NCBI GenBank assembly: GCA_964575225.1
Contig: CAZNQW010000066.1
Coordinates: 1-17,224 of the forward strand
Direction of reading: 5' to 3'
Source: CAZNQW01 sp964575225
GTDB lineage: Bacteria > Chloroflexota > Anaerolineae > JAAYZQ01
Length of the DNA stretch: 17,224 nucleotides
This document shows, in pieces, positions 5,025 to 12,333 of the stretch (position 1 is the stretch's first letter; the number at the start of each line of letters is the position of its first letter). A program made the translations under genes and the position numbers. The notes under the pieces are model-generated. The model was not told the origin of the DNA. It searched no databases and was given only the letters and a program-made list of their open reading frames with translations.

Positions 5025-8000
5025 ATGAAACGGTTCCTACCCCTAGTTGCCACTTTGCTCATCGTGAGCACCCAACTGCTGTCGGTGCTGCCGCTGAGCG
5101 ACATCTCCAATCCGGCTATGCCGGATGTGTTGGCCCAGGAGCCAGGCGGGATGCCCGGCTGGCCGCTCCCGGCCAAGACGATCCCGCACCACGAACCGGG
5201 CCACCCGTCGCGGGCCGAAAGCTACACCACCCAGGTGGTGCGCCCAAACGAGGTGGGCATCCAACAGGCCGTCGAGATCAGCGGCGTGGACGCTCTGACG
5301 GCCGATGGCCTGGACCCGCTGGCCGGGAATTACACTTTCGTCAACCTGGACAAGATTATGATGAGCTGGAATGTGGACAGCCAGACCAGTCTACAGACCT
5401 TTACATCCACCCTAAGCATCATCCCTGGCAGCGAGCGGACTTTTGACAACTATCGGTCCAACGACATTGCCGCCGGCGATCTGAACAACGACGGCCAAAC
5501 CGAGCAGATCGTCGCCTGGATGGACCCTACAACCTTCTCGATTACCATGTCCATTGGCGAGATGCCCGGCTCGCTCGGTAGAACGACGTCAGCGCCCGCC
5601 GCCGTCGCTCACGCAGATGGCAGCATCGACCTGCTGGTGCGGGGCTACGACGAGGCGCTATGGCACCGGCACTATGATGGTGTCAGCGTTTGGGGCGCGT
5701 GGGACGACTCGGCCGGCGGCACGCTGCTCTCGGCCCCAGCCGTCGCCTCGCTGGCAGACGGCCAGTTCGATGCCTTTGCCATCGGCACCGATAACGAGGT
5801 CTACGGGCGTCACTGGGAAGGGGGCTGGAATGACGACTGGCAGCAGGTCGGTGATTGGCCGCATGCCGCTTCGTCGTGGACCGGGCCAACCCCGGAACTG
5901 CCTGCCCCGGCGGCTGTGGCCCGGGACGGGGGATTTGACCTATTCCGGGTGGGGCCGGACAACACCCTGCGCTGGTACGATGGCGCCGTCTGGCAGTCCT
6001 TGGGCGGCATGCTCGCCTCCGGGCCGGGGGCGGTCTCTTTGGGAGCGGACCACATGCAGGTCTTTGCCCGTGGTGTGGATGAGGCGCTGTGGTACCTGAC
6101 CTACAGCGGTGGGAACTGGGGTTCGTGGCAGCGCGTGGAGTTGGATGGGATGGACGAGGGTGTGACCCTTGCCTCGGCCCCAACGGCGGTTTCCGCGGGC
6201 GCGGGCCAGATCGAGGTCTATGCACGCGGCTCGGACAGCCAGTTGTGGCAGATCGCCTTTGACGGCAGTAATTGGGGCAGTTGGCTCTCGCTGGGCGGTT
6301 CGCTGGCCTCCGGGGTGGCCGTAGCCGCCGGGAGCATTTTCGCCCAGGCGGACGACGGTAGCCTGCAGCACAGCGACGGCTCTGTCTGGACTCCCTGGGG
6401 CGGGCTGATCCCCTGTTGTTCCGTCAGTGACACGGGGCTGAGCGGCCAACTTCGGGACGTGAACCCCTACGAGGACTATTCTCTGGATGTCGAGACAGGC
6501 TACTTCCTGGGGGATGGGCGCAGCCAGATCGTCGTGGCCTATCTCTCCAGCGCGAACCGGGCCACGGTGTCCCTATACAAGACAGCAGGGGGATTCATCC
6601 CCTATCCGGTTGGGCAGGTCGAGGTACCTCATGACCTTAGCTATTTCAAGATAACGACCGGCGACTTTTTGGACAGCGACGGAATAGATGAAATCGCCAT
6701 GGCCTATGTCCACAATCAGAGCTACGGAGTGGACATCATCCGGCTTTCGAGTGGCGCCCTCGAGGTGGCGATCGAGCGGGGTGCGGAAGAGACGGAGAGC
6801 ACACTCTGCTGGAACGGCGCCAATCCCATGAAATTCGCCGGAACACTTGAGGCAGTCTCCGGCGACTTGGACGGCGACGGACAGGACGAGATCGCGATGG
6901 CGGTCCTCTTTGACTGCGAAGATTATGAATACAGCACATTACAGGAGTGCCAGACGTATCGCTACCACGCGCGTAATCGGATCTACGACATTGGAGAATC
7001 GGGCCAATTGAGTAAATACTACATTGAGGACGGGTGGGGCCAAGAGGCGCAGAGAATGATTGGAGAGTGGCGGGTTGGCCTTGCCCTTGCAGCCGGCGAT
7101 GTAGACGGTGACGGACAAGACGAGCTTGTGCGGACATGGCCAGTTGAATTCGGCGACCGTTACAACTGGTGCATGACGAAGTGGTTCGAACGAAACGACC
7201 AGTTCTCACGAAAGCTCCAGGTGTACAAGCTGCCGACTGAGGGCTGGCCCGATGGCGGAGGGCAGATAACGGTTACTCCCTTTTATCAGTCGGGCAATAC
7301 GGAGTACACGTCCAACTCCTACATCGATCGTCTCGCTACAGGCGACCTTGACCGTGACCTGAAAGCGGAGGCGGTCTGGCACATCGGGACCGAATCAGAT
7401 CGAATTCTGCGCACATACAATTATGTCGTCCCAGAATCTGGCGACCCATCTTGGGCCGCACTTGACGCGCATCGATCGTTTGTCTTTTACCCCAATCTGG
7501 TGACAGGCGACTTTACGGGGGAGAGCCTGCGCGTCGGACCGCCCAACTACCGGCGACAGTACAGCGTCGGCCGCATCACGGCCATTATCAACGCCCCTCC
7601 CAAACACATCGACATCTTGAATGGCGTGACCTACAACATCAACGCCGACGACCCCGCGACCCAAGCCAAGCTCACTCTCGGGGAAGGTACTACCACCGAC
7701 GTAAGTTTGACCACTAAGCGGGACTGGGGGTTGTCGACCACCTTTGCGACCGCGACAGGGGATCCGGAGGGCACTCACACGACCAAGAGCCTCACGGCTT
7801 CCTACGGTCAGAACTTTGAGAAACAAGACGGTTATCTAACCACGTTTGACATCCAGCAGACGAGGGAGGCCTCTGCGGACGATGCCCTGTTCTACATCAG
7901 GACCGATTACGACGTCTGGGAGTACCCGGTCTTGATCGACAAGTCCGATGCGCCCGCCAGCTATATCACCGTGGTCTTTCCCGTGTCCGCACCGAGGCTG

Positions 8001-9500
8001 CGCGTCGATCGGGGCAACACCTGCGACTCATGGTACCAGCCCAGGCACCAGCTGGGCAACGTATGGTCCTATCCCTCGAAGGCGCAACAACTCGTCGATC
8101 GCGATGAACTGGGTAGCGGGGATCTCGTGACCAGCTCGGATTATTTGGTGAGCGCGGACCCCAGTTCTTTCACCGTCAATTGGGGGGCCAAGAATGTCAC
8201 CAAGCTGACCAGTGGCTTTGACCTGGGGTTCAGCAACGAGTTCGAATGGCAGATTGGCGGGGATGAAGTCAGCTTTGAGATCTCGGGCATAGGCCTCAAG
8301 ACAAGATTGCCTTCCTTCAAGTTCTCCTGCAAAGCCGACTACAACTACTCCCAACTGGCCGAGTGGGAGGTGGCGACAACCAGCGATACCGAAGTGTACG
8401 GCTACCTGAATGGGATTCCCGGGGGGAATACCGCCGGCTACGACTATGCCGTCTGGCCTTACCTCTACTGGGCCGAGGATGGCTACCTGATGCTGGACTA
8501 TACCACCTCGACAGAAGGGACCTTCTGGGCCAAATACGACAAGCCCGATCCGGCGTTCATCCTGCCATGGGCGGACGGCCAGTGCAACACGGCGGACGAA
8601 CCCCAGACGGAAGCCTTTACCCGGGACATCCTCATCGACCCACCGATGGTCAGCGCCGGGGATCCGGTTACCCTCACGGCGACGGTGCGCAATTTCAGCC
8701 TGAAATCCAACACCAAGGCCTTTAACGTGACCTTCTACCTGGGCGATCCCGATGCGGGTGGGACCCAGATCGGCGATCCGCAGACGATCGCGGCCTACGG
8801 ACTGGGACCAAGAGATGTGAAAACGGTCACTGTCGACTGGACGGCGACGGGCAGTGGCGAGCAGCGCATCTATGCCGTGATCGATCGAACGAAACAATTG
8901 GCCGAGGTCCACGACGAGTCCGATCCCATCATCAACAACAACAAGGGCTATGGGCTGGTGCGCCTGGGCGCCATCGATTTTGTCGACATGGGCGAAGCCT
9001 CGGAAACGGTTTACTATCCGATCGCCTATGGGCTGAGCCCCGCGATGCAAGCCTCGCTCTTTGTGCCGGTGGGGAACCTGGCACAAAACACCCGGGTTGA
9101 CCTTCACGATTCCGAGTTGGCCGTACAAGGCATCGCCGGCAAGGCCTTTGAGCTACAGGTCTTTCGTGGAGAGCTGAACTGGGATACACCGGAGGCGGAC
9201 TACTACTTCCAACCGGACACCGACCATCCGCCGGCAGTGATGACCCTATCGTATGCCGATGGCGACATCGCCGGGTTGGATGAGGGCAATCTGAATCTGT
9301 ATCGGCTGGGCAACGACGGCTGGGAGGTGGCAACCTGCCCCAATTACGAGGTGCAGCGCTTCCCGGAGACGAATCTGCTGGTCGTGCCTCTTTGCCAAGC
9401 CAGCACATTCGCCCTGTCCGATAAAACGCCTGACTCGGAGCAACCGCCCACCATCAGAGCGCACGTCTACCTGCCGGTTGTGCTCAAGAGCGCACACTAG
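5025..9500 (+). CDS. Large exported multidomain protein: lectin-like propeller, FG-GAP repeats, CARDB
   Basis: 1491 residues. The start at 5025 is preferred over the upstream in-frame ATG at 4992 because AAGGAG (5011-5016) is well placed and a signal peptide (MKRFLPLVATLLIVSTQLL, likely cut after VLA) follows at once. In order: an FG-GAP-like unit (about 145-165, DLNNDGQTEQIVAW); about six WD-like blades each opening SAPxAV and containing DEALW/GSW (about 186-462), resembling PLL-type fucose-binding or tectonin propellers; five or more FG-GAP/VCBS units (about 480-845; DLDGDGQDEIAMA, DVDGDGQDELVRTW) with calcium-type DxDxDGxxD loops; an unrecognised beta-rich region (about 855-1190); a CARDB domain (about 1205-1300); a C-terminal beta domain ending in CQASTFALSD (about 1325-1470); and the tail HVYLPVVLKSAH. 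It is probably secreted or surface-bound and may bind glycans. No catalytic motif was recognised. Confidence 0.85.
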   Translation: MKRFLPLVATLLIVSTQLLSVLPLSDISNPAMPDVLAQEPGGMPGWPLPAKTIPHHEPGHPSRAESYTTQVVRPNEVGIQQAVEISGVDALTADGLDPLAGNYTFVNLDKIMMSWNVDSQTSLQTFTSTLSIIPGSERTFDNYRSNDIAAGDLNNDGQTEQIVAWMDPTTFSITMSIGEMPGSLGRTTSAPAAVAHADGSIDLLVRGYDEALWHRHYDGVSVWGAWDDSAGGTLLSAPAVASLADGQFDAFAIGTDNEVYGRHWEGGWNDDWQQVGDWPHAASSWTGPTPELPAPAAVARDGGFDLFRVGPDNTLRWYDGAVWQSLGGMLASGPGAVSLGADHMQVFARGVDEALWYLTYSGGNWGSWQRVELDGMDEGVTLASAPTAVSAGAGQIEVYARGSDSQLWQIAFDGSNWGSWLSLGGSLASGVAVAAGSIFAQADDGSLQHSDGSVWTPWGGLIPCCSVSDTGLSGQLRDVNPYEDYSLDVETGYFLGDGRSQIVVAYLSSANRATVSLYKTAGGFIPYPVGQVEVPHDLSYFKITTGDFLDSDGIDEIAMAYVHNQSYGVDIIRLSSGALEVAIERGAEETESTLCWNGANPMKFAGTLEAVSGDLDGDGQDEIAMAVLFDCEDYEYSTLQECQTYRYHARNRIYDIGESGQLSKYYIEDGWGQEAQRMIGEWRVGLALAAGDVDGDGQDELVRTWPVEFGDRYNWCMTKWFERNDQFSRKLQVYKLPTEGWPDGGGQITVTPFYQSGNTEYTSNSYIDRLATGDLDRDLKAEAVWHIGTESDRILRTYNYVVPESGDPSWAALDAHRSFVFYPNLVTGDFTGESLRVGPPNYRRQYSVGRITAIINAPPKHIDILNGVTYNINADDPATQAKLTLGEGTTTDVSLTTKRDWGLSTTFATATGDPEGTHTTKSLTASYGQNFEKQDGYLTTFDIQQTREASADDALFYIRTDYDVWEYPVLIDKSDAPASYITVVFPVSAPRLRVDRGNTCDSWYQPRHQLGNVWSYPSKAQQLVDRDELGSGDLVTSSDYLVSADPSSFTVNWGAKNVTKLTSGFDLGFSNEFEWQIGGDEVSFEISGIGLKTRLPSFKFSCKADYNYSQLAEWEVATTSDTEVYGYLNGIPGGNTAGYDYAVWPYLYWAEDGYLMLDYTTSTEGTFWAKYDKPDPAFILPWADGQCNTADEPQTEAFTRDILIDPPMVSAGDPVTLTATVRNFSLKSNTKAFNVTFYLGDPDAGGTQIGDPQTIAAYGLGPRDVKTVTVDWTATGSGEQRIYAVIDRTKQLAEVHDESDPIINNNKGYGLVRLGAIDFVDMGEASETVYYPIAYGLSPAMQASLFVPVGNLAQNTRVDLHDSELAVQGIAGKAFELQVFRGELNWDTPEADYYFQPDTDHPPAVMTLSYADGDIAGLDEGNLNLYRLGNDGWEVATCPNYEVQRFPETNLLVVPLCQASTFALSDKTPDSEQPPTIRAHVYLPVVLKSAH

Positions 9501-9516
9501 CAGCGATTGGAACACC

Positions 9517-9546
9517 GGCGACACGCCCTTGACCGGGCGTGTCGCC
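9517..9546. terminator. Perfect hairpin between convergent genes, possible bidirectional terminator
   Basis: GGCGACACGCCC (9517-9528) and GGGCGTGTCGCC (9535-9546) form a flawless 12-bp stem with a 6-nt loop. It lies 16 nt after the stop of the large exported protein and touches the last base of the oppositely oriented CLC gene's stop codon. Neither side has a true T-run, so termination efficiency is uncertain. The position between convergent genes is the main argument. Confidence 0.55.
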
Positions 9547-11630
9547 TACCTATCCTTCTTCCCAAACAGGGCGGCCAGATCTGCGGCGCAGTCGGGATGG
9601 GCCAGGGCCACAATGCGGTCCCCCTCCTGGATTTGGGTGTTGCCGTGGAGCAGGATCACCTTGTCGCCGCGCCGGGCCGTGGTCAGCAGGCATTCGGCAG
9701 GCAGAGACAGTTCCCGCACCGACTTGCCCACCTGGGGCGAGCCCGGCTCGACCAGGATCTCTAGAAACTCGGTGCCCGTCAAGCGGCCCAGGCGCAGCTT
9801 GTCGGCCCGTTCCTGGAGGTCGAGGCGCCGGCTGATGCCCACGCGATAGGCCCGCACAATGTCCTCGCGGCGAATGAGGCCCAATAGGCGCCGCGGATTC
9901 TGGCGGTCGACCACCGGCAGCCGCCCCACGTCGCGGGTGCCCAACCGCTTCAGGGCCACCCACATCGGCTCATCGGGGTAAACCGTCAGCAACGCCCGCG
10001 TGGCGATATCGCCCACCGGACGTTGCTGCCACCCGGCCCGCTCGCGGGCGCGGGCCAGGTCCTGCAAGGTGACCATGCCCAGCAGTTCCCCGGCCTGGTC
10101 CACCACGGGAAAGCCGTGGCGGTGGGTTTCGTCAAAGACCCTCTCCAGTTCCTGGAGATCGACATCGGCGCGGATGGTCTGGACGTCGGTTGTCATGGCC
10201 TCGCTCACCAACACGCCCTGCATCACGTCGATGTCGCGGCCCCGCTCCAGGCGCACCCCCCGCCGCGAGAGTTTGAGGGTATAGATTGACTCTTTGTTCA
10301 GATGTTCGGCCAGCACGGTACTGATGACGGTGGCCAACATCAGGGGCAGGATCAGGCGATAGTCGTCGGTCATTTCAAAGATGATGAGCACCGCCGTAAT
10401 GGGGGCGCGGGCTGCACCGGCAAAAACCGCCGCCATGCCCACCACGGCATAGGCACCCGAGGGAGCGGTCACCGCCGGAAAGAGGCCGTGCACCACCTGC
10501 CCAAAGGCGCCGCCCAGCATGGCGCCCACAAACAGGGAGGGGGCAAAAACGCCGCCCGACCCGCCCGAGCCGATGGTCAGCGAAGTAGCCAGCGTTTTGA
10601 GGAGCACCAGCAAAAGGAGAATGCCCACCGTACCCTGGCTGGCCAACACCCAGTCCATGGCCGGGTATCCGCCGCCGAAAAAGGCCACCGGCTCGCCGGG
10701 CACCTGCCAGCCACCCCGCTCGCCCACCACATAGTAGAGGAGGCCCACCACACCCAGCAACGCCCCACCCACCGACGCCTTGAGCGGTTCGGGAAAGCGC
10801 TTCCAGGCATCGAACAGATCCTCGAACCAGTAGAGAATCCGGGTAAAGCCCACCGCCACAAAGGCGGCCAACAGACCAAGGAGACTATGGAACAGCAGCC
10901 CCACAGGATTCACCAGATCGTAGGCCGGCACGGCAAAGGCCGGCACGTTGCCAAAGGCCATGCGGCTGATGACGCTGGCGGTGACGGAGGAGATGACCAC
11001 CGTGGCAAAGTAGCGGGCGCTAAACTCACCCAGGATGACCTCCAGGGCAAACATCACCCCGGCGATGGGTGCGTTGAACGTGGCAGCGATGCCGCCCGCC
11101 GCCCCGCAGGCCACCAGGTTGCGGATGCGCTCGTCGGACATGCGGAACACCTGGCCCACGGTCGAGCCCAGGGCCGAACCGATCTGGACGATGGGGCCTT
11201 CGCGGCCCGCCGAGCCGCCGGAACCGATGGTGACGGCCGAGGCCACCGACTTGATGAGGGCCACAATGGGCCGGATGCGCCCGCCCTTGAGCGCCACGGC
11301 TTCCATCACTTCGGGCACCCCGTGACCCTTGGCCTCTCGGGCAAAACGGTACACCAGCGGGCCCACCACCAGGCCGCCCAACGCCGGTCCCACGATCAGA
11401 ATCAGGTGATCCGGCAGGGCAGGCCCCAACGTGCCATAGAAAAAGCGGGTCATCAGGTCGATCATCCAGCTAAAGACGATGGCGCCGCCCCCGGTGCCCA
11501 GACCCACCAGCAGAGACGTGGCCATCAGGACCACCGTCTCGGGTGGCTGAAACCTGTCCAACAGCCCGCTCAGGGTGCGCGATAGGCGCCTCCACAGGGC
11601 ATAGTGGCGCAAGCCCTTTTCGTTTTCCAC
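9546..11630 (-). CDS. CLC-family chloride channel/transporter with CBS pair and TrkA-C domain
   Basis: 694 residues. The start is GTG at 11630, supported by GAGGAGGT about 10 nt upstream on the minus strand. The membrane CLC core spans about 30-450, with family motifs GHGVPEV (102-108), GSGGSAGREGP (136-146) and GSGGSGGVFAP (354-364). Glu144 is the gating glutamate. By hand alignment to E. coli ClcA (AFNAPLAGILFIIEE against TFNAPIAGVMFALEV), the internal proton glutamate E203 is Val198 here, and Ser107 of GSGIP is His103. CBS domains follow at about 473-530 and 540-597, then a TrkA-C (RCK_C) domain at about 605-690 (VGKSVREL, GDRIVAL). CBS pairs usually bind adenine nucleotides; the RCK_C ligand is unknown. 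It moves chloride or another anion across the inner membrane. It is divergent from the APC-USP gene and convergent with the large exported protein. Confidence 0.92.
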   Translation of the reverse strand: MENEKGLRHYALWRRLSRTLSGLLDRFQPPETVVLMATSLLVGLGTGGGAIVFSWMIDLMTRFFYGTLGPALPDHLILIVGPALGGLVVGPLVYRFAREAKGHGVPEVMEAVALKGGRIRPIVALIKSVASAVTIGSGGSAGREGPIVQIGSALGSTVGQVFRMSDERIRNLVACGAAGGIAATFNAPIAGVMFALEVILGEFSARYFATVVISSVTASVISRMAFGNVPAFAVPAYDLVNPVGLLFHSLLGLLAAFVAVGFTRILYWFEDLFDAWKRFPEPLKASVGGALLGVVGLLYYVVGERGGWQVPGEPVAFFGGGYPAMDWVLASQGTVGILLLLVLLKTLATSLTIGSGGSGGVFAPSLFVGAMLGGAFGQVVHGLFPAVTAPSGAYAVVGMAAVFAGAARAPITAVLIIFEMTDDYRLILPLMLATVISTVLAEHLNKESIYTLKLSRRGVRLERGRDIDVMQGVLVSEAMTTDVQTIRADVDLQELERVFDETHRHGFPVVDQAGELLGMVTLQDLARARERAGWQQRPVGDIATRALLTVYPDEPMWVALKRLGTRDVGRLPVVDRQNPRRLLGLIRREDIVRAYRVGISRRLDLQERADKLRLGRLTGTEFLEILVEPGSPQVGKSVRELSLPAECLLTTARRGDKVILLHGNTQIQEGDRIVALAHPDCAADLAALFGKKDR

Positions 11631-11663
11631 CGTTCGACCGGACCTCCTCGAGAGAGTCTTGCC

Positions 11664-11691
11664 ATTTTAGCACAACCGACCCCAAATGCAA
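11664..11691 (-). promoter_or_regulatory. Candidate promoter of the CLC gene
   Basis: On the minus strand, TTGCAT (11691-11686) and TAAAAT (11669-11664) are spaced 16 bp apart, with TGC just before the -10, an extended -10. The predicted start is near 11657, giving a short leader that holds the Shine-Dalgarno. The -35 hexamer is the same TTGCAT as in the por promoter. Confidence 0.5.
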
Positions 11692-11910
11692 GCCATCCCG
11701 TCCTCTCTGCCAGGGCGAACGCATTGGGATCAGCAGAGGTTCGTAAGGTGTGTTTGGCTGAATCATTTCATACGGGCAAGGTGCTTTTGGGAGTGCGCAA
11801 GCTACGCTTGTGCGGGTTCCTGCGGCAGCGGCGTTGAGTACTACGCGCGCCCTGCCAAGGCAGGGGCCACACACCATAAGGGCTGTTACCCCCGCCTCGA
11901 GCGCCAACCC
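11692..11910. other. Gene-free stretch with two hairpins in the CLC/APC divergent region
   Basis: No coding region is supported here. Two stem-loops are visible: GCGCAAGC/GCTTGTGC at 11795-11813 (one G-U, loop TAC) and CCCTGCC/GGCAGGG at 11850-11865 (loop AA, so really a small palindrome). They lie between the CLC promoter and the repeat block at 11914 and may belong to the same repeat family. Confidence 0.45.
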
Positions 11911-11913
11911 GTC

Positions 11914-11983
11914 GCCCCCGCGGAAGCGGGGGCCCATTTCTTTGGATGCCCGCTTTCGCGGGCATGACGGAGGCTGGTGGGCT
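11914..11983 (+). repeat. Dispersed double-hairpin repeat (PAKAGIQ-type), copy 1
   Basis: Two perfect 8-bp hairpins stand in tandem: GCCCCCGC/GCGGGGGC at 11914-11933 with a GGAA loop, and ATGCCCGC/GCGGGCAT at 11946-11965 with a TTTC loop. A conserved tail, ATGACGGAGGCTGGTGGGCT, runs from 11964 to 11983. The minus strand reads MPAKAGIQRNGPPLPRG, the well-known spurious translation of a REP-like repeat scattered through many bacterial genomes (from memory). The tail recurs exactly, inverted, at 17064-17083. Confidence 0.75.
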
Positions 11984-11990
11984 GTGTCTT

Positions 11991-12072
11991 CATTGCTCCG
12001 TGCCCCGTCCCCGGGGCGCGGAAAGGCCGCTCCCGAGGAGGGATCCGTGCGGACACGGGGCGACGAGCAATG
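11991..12072 (+). repeat. Cloverleaf-capable structured repeat, copy 2
   Basis: CATTGCTC (11991-11998) and GAGCAATG (12065-12072) form a perfect 8-bp closing stem. Inside are a 9-bp hairpin (11999-12007 with 12012-12020), a weaker TCCC/GGGA hairpin (12031-12043) and CCGTG/CACGG (12045-12058, loop CGGA). The first hairpin and the following AGGCCGCTCCCGAG match copy 1 in the MITE-like element closely: both read GCTCCG-Y-GCCCCGTCC-Y, then CGGGGCGCGG. The flanking TIRs of copy 1 are absent here. Confidence 0.55.
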
Positions 12073-12160
12073 CAGAGGGTTCATAACCGGAGTGGCGGGC
12101 ATCCAAGGCTCGGCCTTCTATTGGGGTGCCTGGTTTCCGGGAAATCCTATTGACCTTTTC

Positions 12161-12189
12161 TTGACACTCTACTCATCCGCCTTGATACA
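12161..12189 (+). promoter_or_regulatory. Candidate promoter of the APC-USP gene
   Basis: A perfect TTGACA -35 (12161-12166) is followed after 17 bp by GATACA (12184-12189), a poor -10 with only the central ATA matching. A second TTGACC lies 11 bp upstream. The predicted start near 12196 leaves a leader of about 138 nt. The weak -10 suggests an activated promoter, or that the true site is shifted. Confidence 0.4.
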
Positions 12190-12195
12190 AAATAG

Positions 12196-12333
12196 ACGCC
12201 TTTTGTGATATGGTGAGCCGCGGACACACGACACAGGAAATTCCATCGGGTGCGTCCGTTGTTGCCTGCCCACAGGTCGTCGATGGCAGGGCAACGAGCC
12301 CCCGCGGGCGGACTCTGAACTGAAAGGCAATCT
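12196..12333 (+). promoter_or_regulatory. Structured 5' leader of the APC-USP gene
   Basis: GTCCG (12254-12258) can pair with CGGAC (12309-12313) as an outer stem. Inside it, GTTGCC-TGCC (12261-12270) pairs with GGCA-G-GGCAAC (12285-12295), a 10-bp stem with one bulged G. A CCCGCGGG palindrome follows at 12301-12308. The result looks like a small multi-branch fold ending about 10 nt before the weak AAAGG ribosome binding site (12323-12327). I do not recognise a named riboswitch; the c-di-AMP (ydaO) consensus was not seen. Confidence 0.35.

Noticed and set aside
10302..11585. 427-residue plus-strand open frame opposite the CLC gene
   Set aside because: Antisense shadow with biased composition (His, Gly, Gln); the CLC gene on the other strand has all its family motifs.
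11768..11965. Small minus-strand protein beginning MPAKAGIQRNG
   Set aside because: This is the spurious translation of a dispersed hairpin repeat, seen in many genomes, not a gene.
12196..12333. c-di-AMP (ydaO) riboswitch before the permease
   Set aside because: I could not find the conserved core sequences of that class; the region is kept only as an unassigned structured leader.
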